Source: Oscillospiraceae bacterium (GTDB taxonomy: Bacteria; Bacillota_A; Clostridia; Oscillospirales; Oscillospiraceae). Taken from it: a DNA stretch of 8,472 nt. Under the pieces are notes generated by a model. The model saw only the letters and a list, made by a program, of their open reading frames with translations. It was not told the DNA's origin and searched no databases. The stretch lies in assembly GCA_017396725.1 (NCBI GenBank), contig JAFQLA010000062.1, positions 1 to 8,472 of the forward strand. Reading direction: 5' to 3'. Position 1 is the first letter of the stretch. Every line of letters begins with the position of its first letter. Both the position numbers and the translations under genes were made by a program. Positions 1-6,391 of this stretch are shown one piece after another.

Positions 1-147
1 GATGGGGCAGACACGCAGTCGCCACGAAAAACAGATTGAAACACCCTTCGGGGGATAATGCCGCGCATGTCGCCGGAAAAAACGGATTAAAATGCCCTGC
101 GGAGGATTTGCTGCAAAACATTTTTACCACACCAAAGGAGCACCGCT
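1..147. other. Leader region upstream of dtd; possible tail of an upstream gene
   Basis: I find no supported gene here. Two + frames reaching the left edge close early, with stops ending at 39 and 58, so either could be the last residues of a gene whose body lies outside the window; neither tail is recognisable. The third frame stays open from the left edge into dtd but has no family signal and clashes with dtd. The segment holds an imperfect direct repeat (19-56 and 70-107). The dtd ribosome-binding site AAAGGAG lies at its right end. A TAAAAT at 88-93 resembles a -10 box but has no acceptable -35 box 16-18 bases upstream, so I call no promoter. Confidence 0.4.
19..107. repeat. Imperfect tandem direct repeat, 51-bp period
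   Basis: Bases 19-56 and 70-107 align without gaps at an offset of 51, with 29 of 38 positions identical by my hand count. Shared blocks are TCGCC, AAAAAC, GATT, AAA, CCCT, CGG and GGAT. The spacing is a multiple of three, so it could be a degenerate repeat at the end of a coding region or a duplicated non-coding element. There are only two copies, and I recognise no known repeat family. Confidence 0.45.
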
Positions 148-591
148 ATGCGCGCTGTACTGACGAGAGTTTCCTCCGCATCCGTTGCCATCGAAGGCAA
201 GACCGTGGGCCGGATCGGCCGCGGTTACCTGATCCTTCTGGGCGTCGGCCCCAACGACACGGAAGAGACCGCCCGCAAGCTTGCCGAAAAGATCTGCAAT
301 CTGCGGGTATTCGAAGATGAAAACGGAAAAATGAACCTGAATCTGGAATCTGTTGGCGGCAGCATTCTGGTGGTCTCCCAGTTCACCCTTTACGCGGATA
401 CTTCCAGCCGCCGCCCCGGCTTTACCGGCGCCGCCAAGCCCGATCTGGCTATCCCCCTTTATGAAACCTTCATGGCCGCCTGCCGTGAACGGGGCTTCAC
501 CGTGGAACACGGCGAATTCGGCGCAGACATGGCTGTCACCTCCTGCAACGACGGGCCCGTCACCATTCTTTACGATACGGAAAGGAAATAA
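148..591 (+). CDS. dtd: D-aminoacyl-tRNA deacylase (DTD)
   Basis: This cytoplasmic enzyme hydrolyses D-amino acids, and in many species glycine, mischarged onto tRNA, and so protects translation from D-Tyr-tRNA and similar errors. The protein has 147 residues, normal for the bacterial family (about 145-150). Both signature motifs are present: the SQFT catalytic motif at residues 77-80, within SQFTLYAD, and the C-terminal NDGPVT motif at 134-139, whose Gly-Pro pair forms the chirality-selecting element across the dimer. The SRRPGF segment just after the first motif is also typical. The start is set by AAAGGAG about eight bases upstream of the ATG. The next gene begins four bases after the stop, with its own ribosome-binding site inside the end of dtd, so the two are almost certainly co-transcribed. 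Nothing suggests damage or truncation. Confidence 0.97.
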   Translation: MRAVLTRVSSASVAIEGKTVGRIGRGYLILLGVGPNDTEETARKLAEKICNLRVFEDENGKMNLNLESVGGSILVVSQFTLYADTSSRRPGFTGAAKPDLAIPLYETFMAACRERGFTVEHGEFGADMAVTSCNDGPVTILYDTERK

Positions 592-595
592 CGCT

Positions 596-1216
596 ATGAA
601 GATCTCCACTTTGCAGCTGGGCGTTGTCATTACCAACTGCTATATTCTTGCCGATGAGGAAAGCGGCCTTTGCGCCGTGATCGATCCTGCGGACAAGGCT
701 GAGCGCATCATCGAAGAAATGGAAAAGATGAATGTCACCCCCGCCATGATCCTTCTGACCCACGGCCATTTTGACCATGTGGGCGGCGTGGCAGGTCTTT
801 TGAGAAAATATCCCGATCTTCCCGTTTATCTCCACGAAGGTGATCTGGGCCAGCACCGCTATCAGGGCATGGGCTTGAAGTACGATCCCCGCGGCAACCA
901 CCGCGCCTACGGTGAAGGTGACGAGCTGACGCTTGGCTCCCTCACCATCCATGTTTACTCCACCCCCGGCCACAGCGAAGGCTCCGTCTGCCTGCAGGTA
1001 AACGATGTCCTCTTCTGCGGCGATACTCTCTTTGCCGCTTCCTGCGGCCGCACCGACCTCCCCGGCGGTGATTACGACACCATCATGGCCTCTCTGCGCC
1101 GCATCGCGGGCCTCGAAGGCAACCTCCGCTGCCTCCCCGGCCATATGAGCGCCACCTGGCTTGACCGCGAGCGGGAATACAATTCCTTCATGCGCATGGC
1201 CCTCAAAGGCGTATAA
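596..1216 (+). CDS. MBL-fold metallo-hydrolase, glyoxalase II-like
   Basis: This is a 206-residue metallo-beta-lactamase-fold hydrolase of the small glyoxalase II/YcbL-like type. The metal-binding set is complete: THGHFDH gives H56, H58, D60 and H61; TPGH gives H126; FCGD gives D143; and LPGH gives H183. The GRTDLPGGD stretch at 151-159 is common in this subgroup. The family hydrolyses thioesters such as S-D-lactoylglutathione or related substrates, but the true substrate cannot be read from the sequence, and many clostridia lack glutathione. After the last metal histidine the usual GHG reads GHM, a small departure that keeps the ligand. The start is the ATG at 596, where a ribosome-binding site (AAAGGA, inside the dtd end) is well placed. 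The same frame stays open to 353, but that would overlap dtd by over 200 bases. It probably forms an operon with dtd and hemZ. Confidence 0.93.
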   Translation: MKISTLQLGVVITNCYILADEESGLCAVIDPADKAERIIEEMEKMNVTPAMILLTHGHFDHVGGVAGLLRKYPDLPVYLHEGDLGQHRYQGMGLKYDPRGNHRAYGEGDELTLGSLTIHVYSTPGHSEGSVCLQVNDVLFCGDTLFAASCGRTDLPGGDYDTIMASLRRIAGLEGNLRCLPGHMSATWLDREREYNSFMRMALKGV

Positions 1217-1242
1217 CTCTCAAGAAAAAGGAGCTTTTGCTT

Positions 1243-2736
1243 ATGAAGCTCATCTGTATCGGACATGATTATCAATACGCGGTGGAGCAGAGCCTGCTGG
1301 CTCTCTTTCCCACCGAGCGCCCCGAATACGGCGAGGATGTCGCCGCGGCCAACTGCGCCCGCATCGCGCTGGAAGAGACCGCCCCCGGCTTTTTTGAGGC
1401 CAGAACCACCCTCACCTACGAGGGCAAGACCGGCGAGGGCGTTTCCTCCGCCGACCTCTCCGCCGAAACGGATCCCTATGAGCTGGAGGGCGCCAAGCAG
1501 CGCTGCGTCAAGCTCAGCTTCTTTGAAGCCGCCCGTGCCATCTCCACCGAAACGCCCCCTTGGGGCGCGCTGACGGGTGTCCGTCCCGGCAAGCTGGCCG
1601 CAAAGCTTCTGGAAAGCGGCAAGTCTGTGGAGGAAACGGATGCCGTTTTGCGGGACACCTACTATGTTTCCGATGAGCGCCGCCGCCTCTGCATTGAAAG
1701 CGCCATTTCCGGCATCACCGCCGATCGCGCCCTTGATAAGCGGGACATCTCCATTTATATCGGCATCCCCTTCTGCCCCACCCGCTGCGCCTACTGCAGC
1801 TTTGTTTCCAATTCCGTGGAAAAGTCTTTCCATCTGGTAGAACCCTATGTGGATGCTCTCTGCGCCGAGATCACCTCGGCTGCAAAGATGGTGAAGGAGC
1901 TGGGCCTTAATGTGAAGTCCTTCTATATGGGCGGCGGCACCCCCACCACGCTGACGGCTGAGCAGATGGCACGGCTTCTGGATCATTTCAACGCCTCCTT
2001 CGATCTTTCCCGCTGCGTGGAATACACCATCGAAGCAGGCCGGCCCGACACCATTACCAAAGAAAAGCTGGAGGTTTTGAAGTCCCGCGGCACCGACCGC
2101 ATCTCCATCAACCCCCAGACCATGGAAAACCATGTGCTGCAGGCCATCGGCCGCCGCCACAGCGCCGAGGATATTGAGCGGGCCATGGAGATCGTGGATC
2201 CCATCGGCTTCAAGCATGTGAATATGGACCTCATCGTAGGCCTTCCCGAAGATACCCCCGAAGGCTTTGAGCGTACCCTTTCCCGGGTTCTCGCCATGGG
2301 CACCGACAATGTCACCGTCCACACCCTGTCGCTGAAAAAGGGCAGCCGCATCATGCTGCAGAATACCCGCATCCCCACCGCTGAAGAGGTGGGCAAAATG
2401 CTGGACCACGCCAACCCCACCCTTCGCGCCGCGGGCTTCGCCCCTTACTATCTCTACCGCCAGAAGTATATGTCCGGCAGCTTTGAGAATGTAGGCTGGT
2501 GCAAGAAGGGCGCCGAATGTCTCTATAATATCTACATCATGGAAGAGCTCCACGGCATCCTCTCTCTGGGCGCAGGCGGCTCCACCAAGATGGTAGACCG
2601 CTCCCGCAACCGCATCGAGCGCGTCTTTAATCTCAAGTTCCCGCTGGAATACATCGAGCGCAGCGAAAAGATCACCGCCAATCAGGAGGCTTTTGCCGCC
2701 TTTTACCGTGAGATGGCCGCAAACGGCGCTCTGTAA
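1243..2736 (+). CDS. hemZ: HemZ-type radical SAM protein (coproporphyrinogen dehydrogenase family)
   Basis: This 497-residue protein matches HemZ of Firmicutes in length and layout. An N-terminal domain of about 165 residues contains LTGVRPGK, with Arg at 114. A radical SAM core follows. The cluster motif CPTRCAYC gives C178, C182 and C185, the ligands of a [4Fe-4S] cluster that cleaves S-adenosylmethionine. MGGGTPT at 229-235 is the glycine-rich SAM-binding strand. The C-terminal part has the family's PYYLYRQK segment (Y405-K408) and a GAGGSTKM motif. The annotated reaction is oxygen-independent decarboxylation of coproporphyrinogen III to protoporphyrinogen IX. No other haem gene is in the window, so a role in haem trafficking or another radical reaction is also possible. 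The start is the ATG at 1243, nine bases after GGAG (1230-1233); an in-frame TTG at 1237 is too close to that site. Confidence 0.93.
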   Translation: MKLICIGHDYQYAVEQSLLALFPTERPEYGEDVAAANCARIALEETAPGFFEARTTLTYEGKTGEGVSSADLSAETDPYELEGAKQRCVKLSFFEAARAISTETPPWGALTGVRPGKLAAKLLESGKSVEETDAVLRDTYYVSDERRRLCIESAISGITADRALDKRDISIYIGIPFCPTRCAYCSFVSNSVEKSFHLVEPYVDALCAEITSAAKMVKELGLNVKSFYMGGGTPTTLTAEQMARLLDHFNASFDLSRCVEYTIEAGRPDTITKEKLEVLKSRGTDRISINPQTMENHVLQAIGRRHSAEDIERAMEIVDPIGFKHVNMDLIVGLPEDTPEGFERTLSRVLAMGTDNVTVHTLSLKKGSRIMLQNTRIPTAEEVGKMLDHANPTLRAAGFAPYYLYRQKYMSGSFENVGWCKKGAECLYNIYIMEELHGILSLGAGGSTKMVDRSRNRIERVFNLKFPLEYIERSEKITANQEAFAAFYREMAANGAL

Positions 2737-2780
2737 GCTCATAATTTCACCCCGCACGAATATGGTTTAGGAGGCCCACT

Positions 2781-3173
2781 ATGAACGAATCTTTGAAGAA
2801 ACTTTGGGACACCGTCCGTGCCAGCGCCGACAATCTGGCAGAAAGCGCGGCTGACACCATCTCCTGCCTTGGCGACAAGGCGTCCGGCTTTGTGAACATC
2901 ACCCAGCTGAATCTCTCCCTTGCCGAAAAGAAGAATAAGGTCAATACCCTCCTCCGGGAGGTGGGCGCCATGGTCTATGCCACCCACACCGGCTCCCCCA
3001 CCGAATCCGAGGCGCTGCTGGCCAAGCTCAGCGAGATCGACGCCGCGCAGGCCGAAGTGGATGCCGTGCAGGCCAAGATCAACGCCGCCCGCGGCATTGA
3101 GACCTGCATCGTCTGCGGCAGCCGTCTTCTCCCCGGCGACCAGTTCTGCCGCGAATGCGGCGCACCCCGCTAA
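2781..3173 (+). CDS. Small coiled-coil protein with C-terminal zinc ribbon
   Basis: This is a 130-residue protein of unknown function. Residues 1-40 are helical and amphipathic. Residues 40-105 are rich in Ala, Glu, Lys and Leu and look like a coiled coil. The C-terminus is a compact zinc ribbon with two CxxC knuckles: C109/C112 in CIVCG and C123/C126 in CRECG, ten residues apart, ending GAPR. The ribbon resembles the generic zinc-ribbon class often found at the ends of clostridial membrane-associated or scaffold proteins. I see no signal peptide or clear membrane segment. The ribosome-binding site AGGAGG (2769-2774) is near perfect with a six-base gap, implying good expression. It lies 44 bases after hemZ and 38 bases before the flippase gene, so it is probably in the same transcription unit. 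I cannot assign a reaction. Confidence 0.85.
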   Translation: MNESLKKLWDTVRASADNLAESAADTISCLGDKASGFVNITQLNLSLAEKKNKVNTLLREVGAMVYATHTGSPTESEALLAKLSEIDAAQAEVDAVQAKINAARGIETCIVCGSRLLPGDQFCRECGAPR

Positions 3174-3211
3174 AAGGAATTTGCTCTTTTGTGATATGAG
3201 GTAATCCCATC

Positions 3212-4828
3212 ATGGCAAAAAACAGCTCTAAATCCAGCTTTCTGGGCGGCGCTGCCATTCTGGCAGGCGCAGTCTTTGTCGTCAAGCTCATCGGCGCGGT
3301 CTATAAGATCCCCCTTGGCAACATCATCGGAGACGAAGGCAAGGCTCACTTTACCGTAGCCTACAACATCTACAATCTGCTTCTCACCATTTCCACCGCG
3401 GGTCTCCCGCTGGCTATCTCTAAGCTCACCAGCGAAGCCCACGCCCAGGGCCGTGAAAATGAAAAGCGCAAGATCTTCCGCACCGCCATCTGGCTTTTCC
3501 TTGTGCTGGGTCTGGTCTTTTTCCTCTTCATGTTCTTCAACGCCCGGGGTCTTGCCTTGGCTATGGAAGATGAACTGGCTTACTGGGCTATCAAGGCCCT
3601 TTCTCCCGCTGTATTCTGCGTGTGCCTCCTTGCCTGCATGCGCGGCTATACCCAGGGCCAGGGCAACATGCGCCCCACCGCCATCAGCCAGATCCTGGAG
3701 GCTTTCTGCAAGCTGATCATCGGCCTTTCCCTTGCGTGGTATTTCCTCAAGAGCGGTCTTGGTGTAGAATTCGGCGCTGCCGGCGCCATCCTTGGCGTTA
3801 CGGTTGGTACCGTTCTTTCCATGTTCTTCATGATCTTCTACCTCATGCGTCACCGCGATCGGGACACCGCCTGCGATGTGGCTCCCTCCTCCGGCGCGCT
3901 GATGAAGAAGATCCTTTCTATCGGTATTCCCATCACCCTGAGCAACTCCGCCATGAGCATCATCACTCTGGTGGACAGCAAGATCGTCCTCGGCCAGCTG
4001 GGCAACATCAGCTCCCAGCTTGCGGAGACTCCCACCGCGCTCTACGGTCAGTACACCTTCGGCATGGACCTTATCAACCTGCCCCCCTCTTTCGTTTTCC
4101 CTGTGACCATGAGCCTCATCCCCTTCGCCGCCGCGGCTATGGCCAAGGGTGATTCCTCCGGCGCAAACCGTATCATCTCCTCCGCTTTCCGCATCATTTC
4201 CCTGCTGGCCATCCCCGCGGGCGTGGGCCTGAGCGTGCTGGCAAAGCCCATCCTCGTGACTTTGTATCCCGCCCAGCCCGATGCGGCTGTGGCAGCAGCC
4301 TCCCATCTGCGGCTTTTGGGCATCGCCTGCATTTTCATCTGCCTCATGAACCTGACCAACGCCATTTTGCAGTCTTACGGCCATGAGCGCATCCCCATCT
4401 GCACCATGCTGGCAGGCGGCGCCACCAAGATCATCATGAACTATGTGCTGGTGGGCAACCCCTCCATCAACATCCACGGCGCCCCCATTTCCACCCTTTG
4501 CTGCTATCTTGTGATCGTGGCGCTGAACCTTTTCTTCGTGTGGAAATACTCTCCCGAAAAGCCCCGTTATTTCGCTCTTTTCGCAAAGCCCGTGTTGGCT
4601 TCCGCCATTATGGGCGGCGCTGCCTGGGCCATGCAGGGCATCGCTTACCGCTTCCTTTCCGCCTCCCATTCTTCTTACGGTTCCACCGCCGTTTCCCTTG
4701 TGGTGGGCATCGGCGCAGGCGTTGTAGTCTATGCGATCCTGGTTCTCGCCCTTCGTATGCTTACGGCTGAAGATTTACAATCCATGCCAAAAGGTGAGAA
4801 AATTGCCCGCATTTTGCATTTAAAATAA
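3212..4828 (+). CDS. SpoVB-like polysaccharide/lipid flippase (MOP superfamily, YabM-like)
   Basis: This 538-residue integral membrane protein has about fourteen hydrophobic helices spread along its whole length, the arrangement of the MOP superfamily (MATE, Wzx, MurJ, SpoVB). The N-terminus reads SSFLGGAAILAGAVFVVKL, the usual opening of SpoVB/YabM-like flippases. Helices pair across short loops, with longer charged loops near residues 75-90 and 215-230. The family moves undecaprenyl-linked sugars or lipid II-type precursors across the cytoplasmic membrane. Position supports a YabM-type protein, because mazG, an S4 protein, yabP, yabQ and divIC follow in B. subtilis order. SpoVB (spore cortex) and MurJ (lipid II) are close relatives that sequence reading alone cannot exclude. 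The ATG at 3212 has a GAGGT site nine bases upstream. A three-codon ATG-AGG-TAA mini-frame overlaps that site and is probably chance. Confidence 0.9.
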   Translation: MAKNSSKSSFLGGAAILAGAVFVVKLIGAVYKIPLGNIIGDEGKAHFTVAYNIYNLLLTISTAGLPLAISKLTSEAHAQGRENEKRKIFRTAIWLFLVLGLVFFLFMFFNARGLALAMEDELAYWAIKALSPAVFCVCLLACMRGYTQGQGNMRPTAISQILEAFCKLIIGLSLAWYFLKSGLGVEFGAAGAILGVTVGTVLSMFFMIFYLMRHRDRDTACDVAPSSGALMKKILSIGIPITLSNSAMSIITLVDSKIVLGQLGNISSQLAETPTALYGQYTFGMDLINLPPSFVFPVTMSLIPFAAAAMAKGDSSGANRIISSAFRIISLLAIPAGVGLSVLAKPILVTLYPAQPDAAVAAASHLRLLGIACIFICLMNLTNAILQSYGHERIPICTMLAGGATKIIMNYVLVGNPSINIHGAPISTLCCYLVIVALNLFFVWKYSPEKPRYFALFAKPVLASAIMGGAAWAMQGIAYRFLSASHSSYGSTAVSLVVGIGAGVVVYAILVLALRMLTAEDLQSMPKGEKIARILHLK

Positions 4829-4858
4829 AACTTTTTTGTAACATTTGCTTGCAATAGG

Positions 4859-4879
4859 AAAATTTATATGGTAAATTTT
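4859..4879 (+). promoter_or_regulatory. A/T-only inverted repeat enclosing the mazG start codon
   Basis: AAAATTTA (4859-4866) and TAAATTTT (4872-4879) are perfect complements separated by five bases, TATGG, which contain most of the mazG start region (ATG at 4868-4870). The left arm begins at the last base of the AGGA ribosome-binding site. As RNA this could form a weak hairpin that affects initiation. As DNA it could be an operator or simply an A/T-rich initiation region. Confidence 0.35.
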
Positions 4880-5662
4880 AAGTACAAGGACATATATACA
4901 TTCGATGACTTGATCGAAGTTCTGCGCATTCTGCGCGGCCCCGAAGGCTGCCCCTGGGATCAGGTGCAGACCCATGCTTCCAACCGCCGCAACTTCCTGG
5001 AAGAGGCATACGAAGCGGTGGAAGGCTTTGATAAAGACGATCCCGCCCTCATGTGCGAGGAGCTGGGCGACATGCTGATGCAGGTCCTCTTCAACATCCA
5101 TATCGAAGAGGATGCCGGCCGTTTTAACCTCACGGATGTCACCGATCAGGTTTGCAAAAAGCTGATCTTCCGCCACCCCCATGTCTTCGGCACCGTCTCC
5201 GTCAGCGGAGAGGAAGAAGTGCTGGTGAACTGGGAGCAGCTCAAGCGTGAGGAAAAGGGCCAGCGCACCGCTTTTGACGCCTGCGATTCCGTGGCCCGCT
5301 CTCTGCCCGCTCTTTGGCGCGCGGAAAAGATCCAGTCCAAGGCCGCAAAGGCCGGTTTCGACTGGGCAGATATCTCCGGCGCTGTGGACAAGCTCCACGA
5401 GGAGACGGACGAGCTTTCCCGCGCGGTTGCCGCCGGGGATGGCATTGAAGAAGAACTGGGCGATGTGCTCTTTGCCGCCGTAAAGGTGGGCCGCTTTGCC
5501 GGTGTGGATCCGGAAACGGCGCTGCAGGGCACTTGTGAAAAATTCCTGCGCCGCTTCAAATATGTGGAGGAGCAGGCCGCTTCTGCCGGTAAAGTCCTTG
5601 CCGACATGCCCCTTTCGGAAATGACCGAACTGTGGGAAGAGGCGAAACACCATAAGGCTTAA
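4868..5662 (+). CDS. mazG: Nucleoside triphosphate pyrophosphohydrolase MazG
   Basis: This cytoplasmic enzyme converts NTPs and dNTPs to monophosphates and pyrophosphate, and so removes damaged or surplus nucleotides. At 264 residues it has the E. coli MazG length and two tandem helical MazG domains. The first has the CPWD motif (28-31), then E45/E46/E49 and E64/E65/D68, which form the ExxE...ExxD magnesium site. The second repeats this as E178/E179/E182 and E195/E196/D199. Its B. subtilis positional counterpart, YabN, is a fusion with an N-terminal tetrapyrrole-methylase domain. That domain is absent here, and the DNA upstream is already the flippase gene. The ribosome-binding site AGGA (4856-4859) is modest. 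The start codon sits in the loop of an 8-bp A/T inverted repeat (4859-4866 and 4872-4879). Confidence 0.96.
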   Translation: MVNFKYKDIYTFDDLIEVLRILRGPEGCPWDQVQTHASNRRNFLEEAYEAVEGFDKDDPALMCEELGDMLMQVLFNIHIEEDAGRFNLTDVTDQVCKKLIFRHPHVFGTVSVSGEEEVLVNWEQLKREEKGQRTAFDACDSVARSLPALWRAEKIQSKAAKAGFDWADISGAVDKLHEETDELSRAVAAGDGIEEELGDVLFAAVKVGRFAGVDPETALQGTCEKFLRRFKYVEEQAASAGKVLADMPLSEMTELWEEAKHHKA

Positions 5663-5716
5663 AACGGTAAACCATCGTTTTGAGATATACATTTATATGT
5701 ATCCGGTACAAACCGG
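5661..5716. promoter_or_regulatory. Three consecutive inverted repeats in the hup leader
   Basis: Three perfect inverted repeats fill the gap between mazG and hup: AAAACG/CGTTTT (5661-5666 and 5676-5681), ATACAT/ATGTAT (5687-5692 and 5697-5702, loop TTAT) and CCGGT/ACCGG (5703-5707 and 5712-5716, loop ACAA). The second and third abut with no gap. The first starts inside the mazG stop codon and ends in a short T run, so it might be a weak terminator. The others could be mRNA stem-loops or protein-binding sites controlling hup. I found no convincing sigma-A -35/-10 pair in this gap. Confidence 0.45.
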
Positions 5717-5741
5717 TGCAACTTATTAGGAGGATGTAATT

Positions 5742-6017
5742 ATGAACAAAGCTGAACTCATTAGCGCTGCTGCAGAAAAGGCCGGTGTTTCCAAGAAGGA
5801 AACTGAAGCCGTCGTTGCTGCTGTTCTGGACACCATTTCCGGTGCTCTGGCCGCAGGCGAAAAAGTACAGCTGGTAGGCTTCGGTTCCTTCGAATCCAAG
5901 AAGAGAGCTGAACGCATCGGCCGCAACCCCAAGACCAAGGAAAGCATCAAGATCCCCGCTTCCACCATTCCCACTTTCAAGGCCGGCAAGGCTCTGAAGG
6001 ACGCTGTTTCCAAGTAA
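5742..6017 (+). CDS. hup: HU-family nucleoid DNA-binding protein
   Basis: HU is a small basic dimer that bends and compacts DNA and helps replication, recombination and repair. The protein has 91 residues, the standard size. The N-terminal MNKAELISAAAEKAGVSKK helix-turn-helix dimerisation body is typical. The VGFGSFE strand is at 45-51, and the DNA-gripping arm starts at GRNPKT, with the intercalating proline at residue 63. The C-terminal IPTFKAGKALKDAV helix is canonical. The ribosome-binding site is very strong (TAGGAGG). Codon choice differs from the neighbours, with more GCT, GTT and GGT, as expected of a highly expressed gene. A strong terminator follows at once. HU between mazG and the S4 gene is a common clostridial arrangement; in B. 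subtilis the HU gene lies elsewhere. Confidence 0.97.
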   Translation: MNKAELISAAAEKAGVSKKETEAVVAAVLDTISGALAAGEKVQLVGFGSFESKKRAERIGRNPKTKESIKIPASTIPTFKAGKALKDAVSK

Positions 6018-6031
6018 GAAACAACTTAAAG

Positions 6032-6067
6032 TACCGATGCGCGGAAGACTCGCGCATCGGTATTTTT
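6032..6067 (+). terminator. Strong intrinsic terminator after hup
   Basis: TACCGATGCGCG (6032-6043) pairs perfectly over 12 bp with CGCGCATCGGTA (6051-6062) around a seven-base loop, GAAGACT, and is followed by five T residues (6063-6067). It lies 15 bases after the hup stop codon. No clear promoter lies between it and rqcP, so rqcP probably depends on partial read-through, which would keep rqcP well below hup. Confidence 0.93.
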
Positions 6068-6092
6068 AATTCCATCTGCGAAAGGACACGCT

Positions 6093-6338
6093 ATGCGACT
6101 GGATAAATACCTCAAAGTCTCCCGCCTTATCAAGCGCCGCACCGTGGCAAACGAAGCCTGCGACAACGGCCTTGTGGAAGTCAACGGCAAGGTGCAGCGC
6201 GCATCCTACGATGTTAAGGTCGGGGATGTGATCGCGGTGCGCTTCGGCGCGCGGACTCTCAGAGTGGAAGTCATTACCGTGGCAGACAATGTCTCCAAGG
6301 CAGATGCCGCCGCCATGTACCGCGAAGTAAGTGAATAA
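6093..6338 (+). CDS. rqcP: RqcP, S4-domain ribosome quality control factor (YabO)
   Basis: RqcP binds stalled 50S subunits and stabilises P-site tRNA while RqcH adds C-terminal alanine tails to stuck nascent chains. The 81-residue protein is essentially a single S4 RNA-binding domain, as in B. subtilis YabO. The opening MRLDKYLKVSRLIKRRT is nearly the same as I recall for the B. subtilis protein, including R2, D4 and R16, positions linked to ribosome contact. It continues with the VNGK loop and the VKVGDVI strand typical of S4 domains. HslR/Hsp15 is a related heat-shock S4 protein, but length and context favour RqcP. AAAGGA sits about eight bases before the ATG. Its stop codon overlaps the proposed sigma-E -35 element of yabP, and a hairpin with a T tract follows. 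Confidence 0.93.
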   Translation: MRLDKYLKVSRLIKRRTVANEACDNGLVEVNGKVQRASYDVKVGDVIAVRFGARTLRVEVITVADNVSKADAAAMYREVSE

Positions 6339-6361
6339 AGGCCTCAGACCTCCCATATACA
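6333..6361 (+). promoter_or_regulatory. Candidate sigma-E promoter for yabP-yabQ
   Basis: GAATAAA (6333-6339) matches five of seven positions of the B. subtilis sigma-E -35 pattern KMATATT. After a 14-base spacer, CATATACA (6354-6361) matches six of eight positions of the -10 pattern CATACAMT. The start point would fall near 6368, about 24 bases before the yabP ATG. The B. subtilis yabP and yabQ genes are controlled by sigma-E, which makes this reading plausible, but the match is by eye and short. Confidence 0.45.
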
Positions 6362-6391
6362 TGATAGTATCAAGGATATGGGAGGCTTTTT
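6349..6391 (+). terminator. Hairpin after rqcP that also covers the yabP ribosome-binding site
   Basis: CCTCCCATAT (6349-6358) is perfectly complementary to ATATGGGAGG (6376-6385). The 17-base loop is 6359-6375, and CTTTTT (6386-6391) runs straight into the yabP ATG at 6392. The structure has the form of an intrinsic terminator for rqcP. Its right arm contains GGGAGG (6380-6385), the only good ribosome-binding site for yabP, six bases from the start codon. The left arm therefore acts as a built-in anti-Shine-Dalgarno sequence in any transcript coming from rqcP. Confidence 0.75.

Noticed and set aside
36..320. Plus-strand frame starting TTG at 36 and overlapping dtd
   Set aside because: More than half lies inside dtd in another frame. 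The start is weak and the product is Arg/Pro-rich with no family signal.
353..595. N-terminal extension of the metallo-hydrolase frame
   Set aside because: The extra residues are Pro/Ala/Ser-rich shadow sequence of dtd. The ATG at 596 has a proper ribosome-binding site and matches the family's N-terminus.
1072..2757. Long minus-strand open frame opposite hemZ (561 codons)
   Set aside because: It is a shadow of the high-GC, codon-biased hemZ gene. The residues are Gly/Ala/His-rich with no recognisable family, while the + strand has intact radical SAM motifs.
3170..4669. Long minus-strand open frame opposite the flippase gene (499 codons)
   Set aside because: The translation is a low-complexity, Gly/His/Asp-rich mirror of a membrane protein gene, with no domain. 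The + strand frame has fourteen clear helices and a ribosome-binding site.
4831..4850. T-run after the flippase gene as a terminator
   Set aside because: Six T residues are present at 4832-4837, but no GC stem precedes them. The short gap suggests read-through into mazG.
5680..5712. TTGAGA with downstream TATATG or TACAAA as a sigma-A promoter for hup
   Set aside because: Spacers are about 8 and 21 bases instead of 16-18, so no acceptable promoter geometry results.
6359..6375. GATAGTATC in the loop as a separate operator
   Set aside because: It is only a nine-base near-palindrome inside a larger, better supported hairpin, with no known matching regulator.
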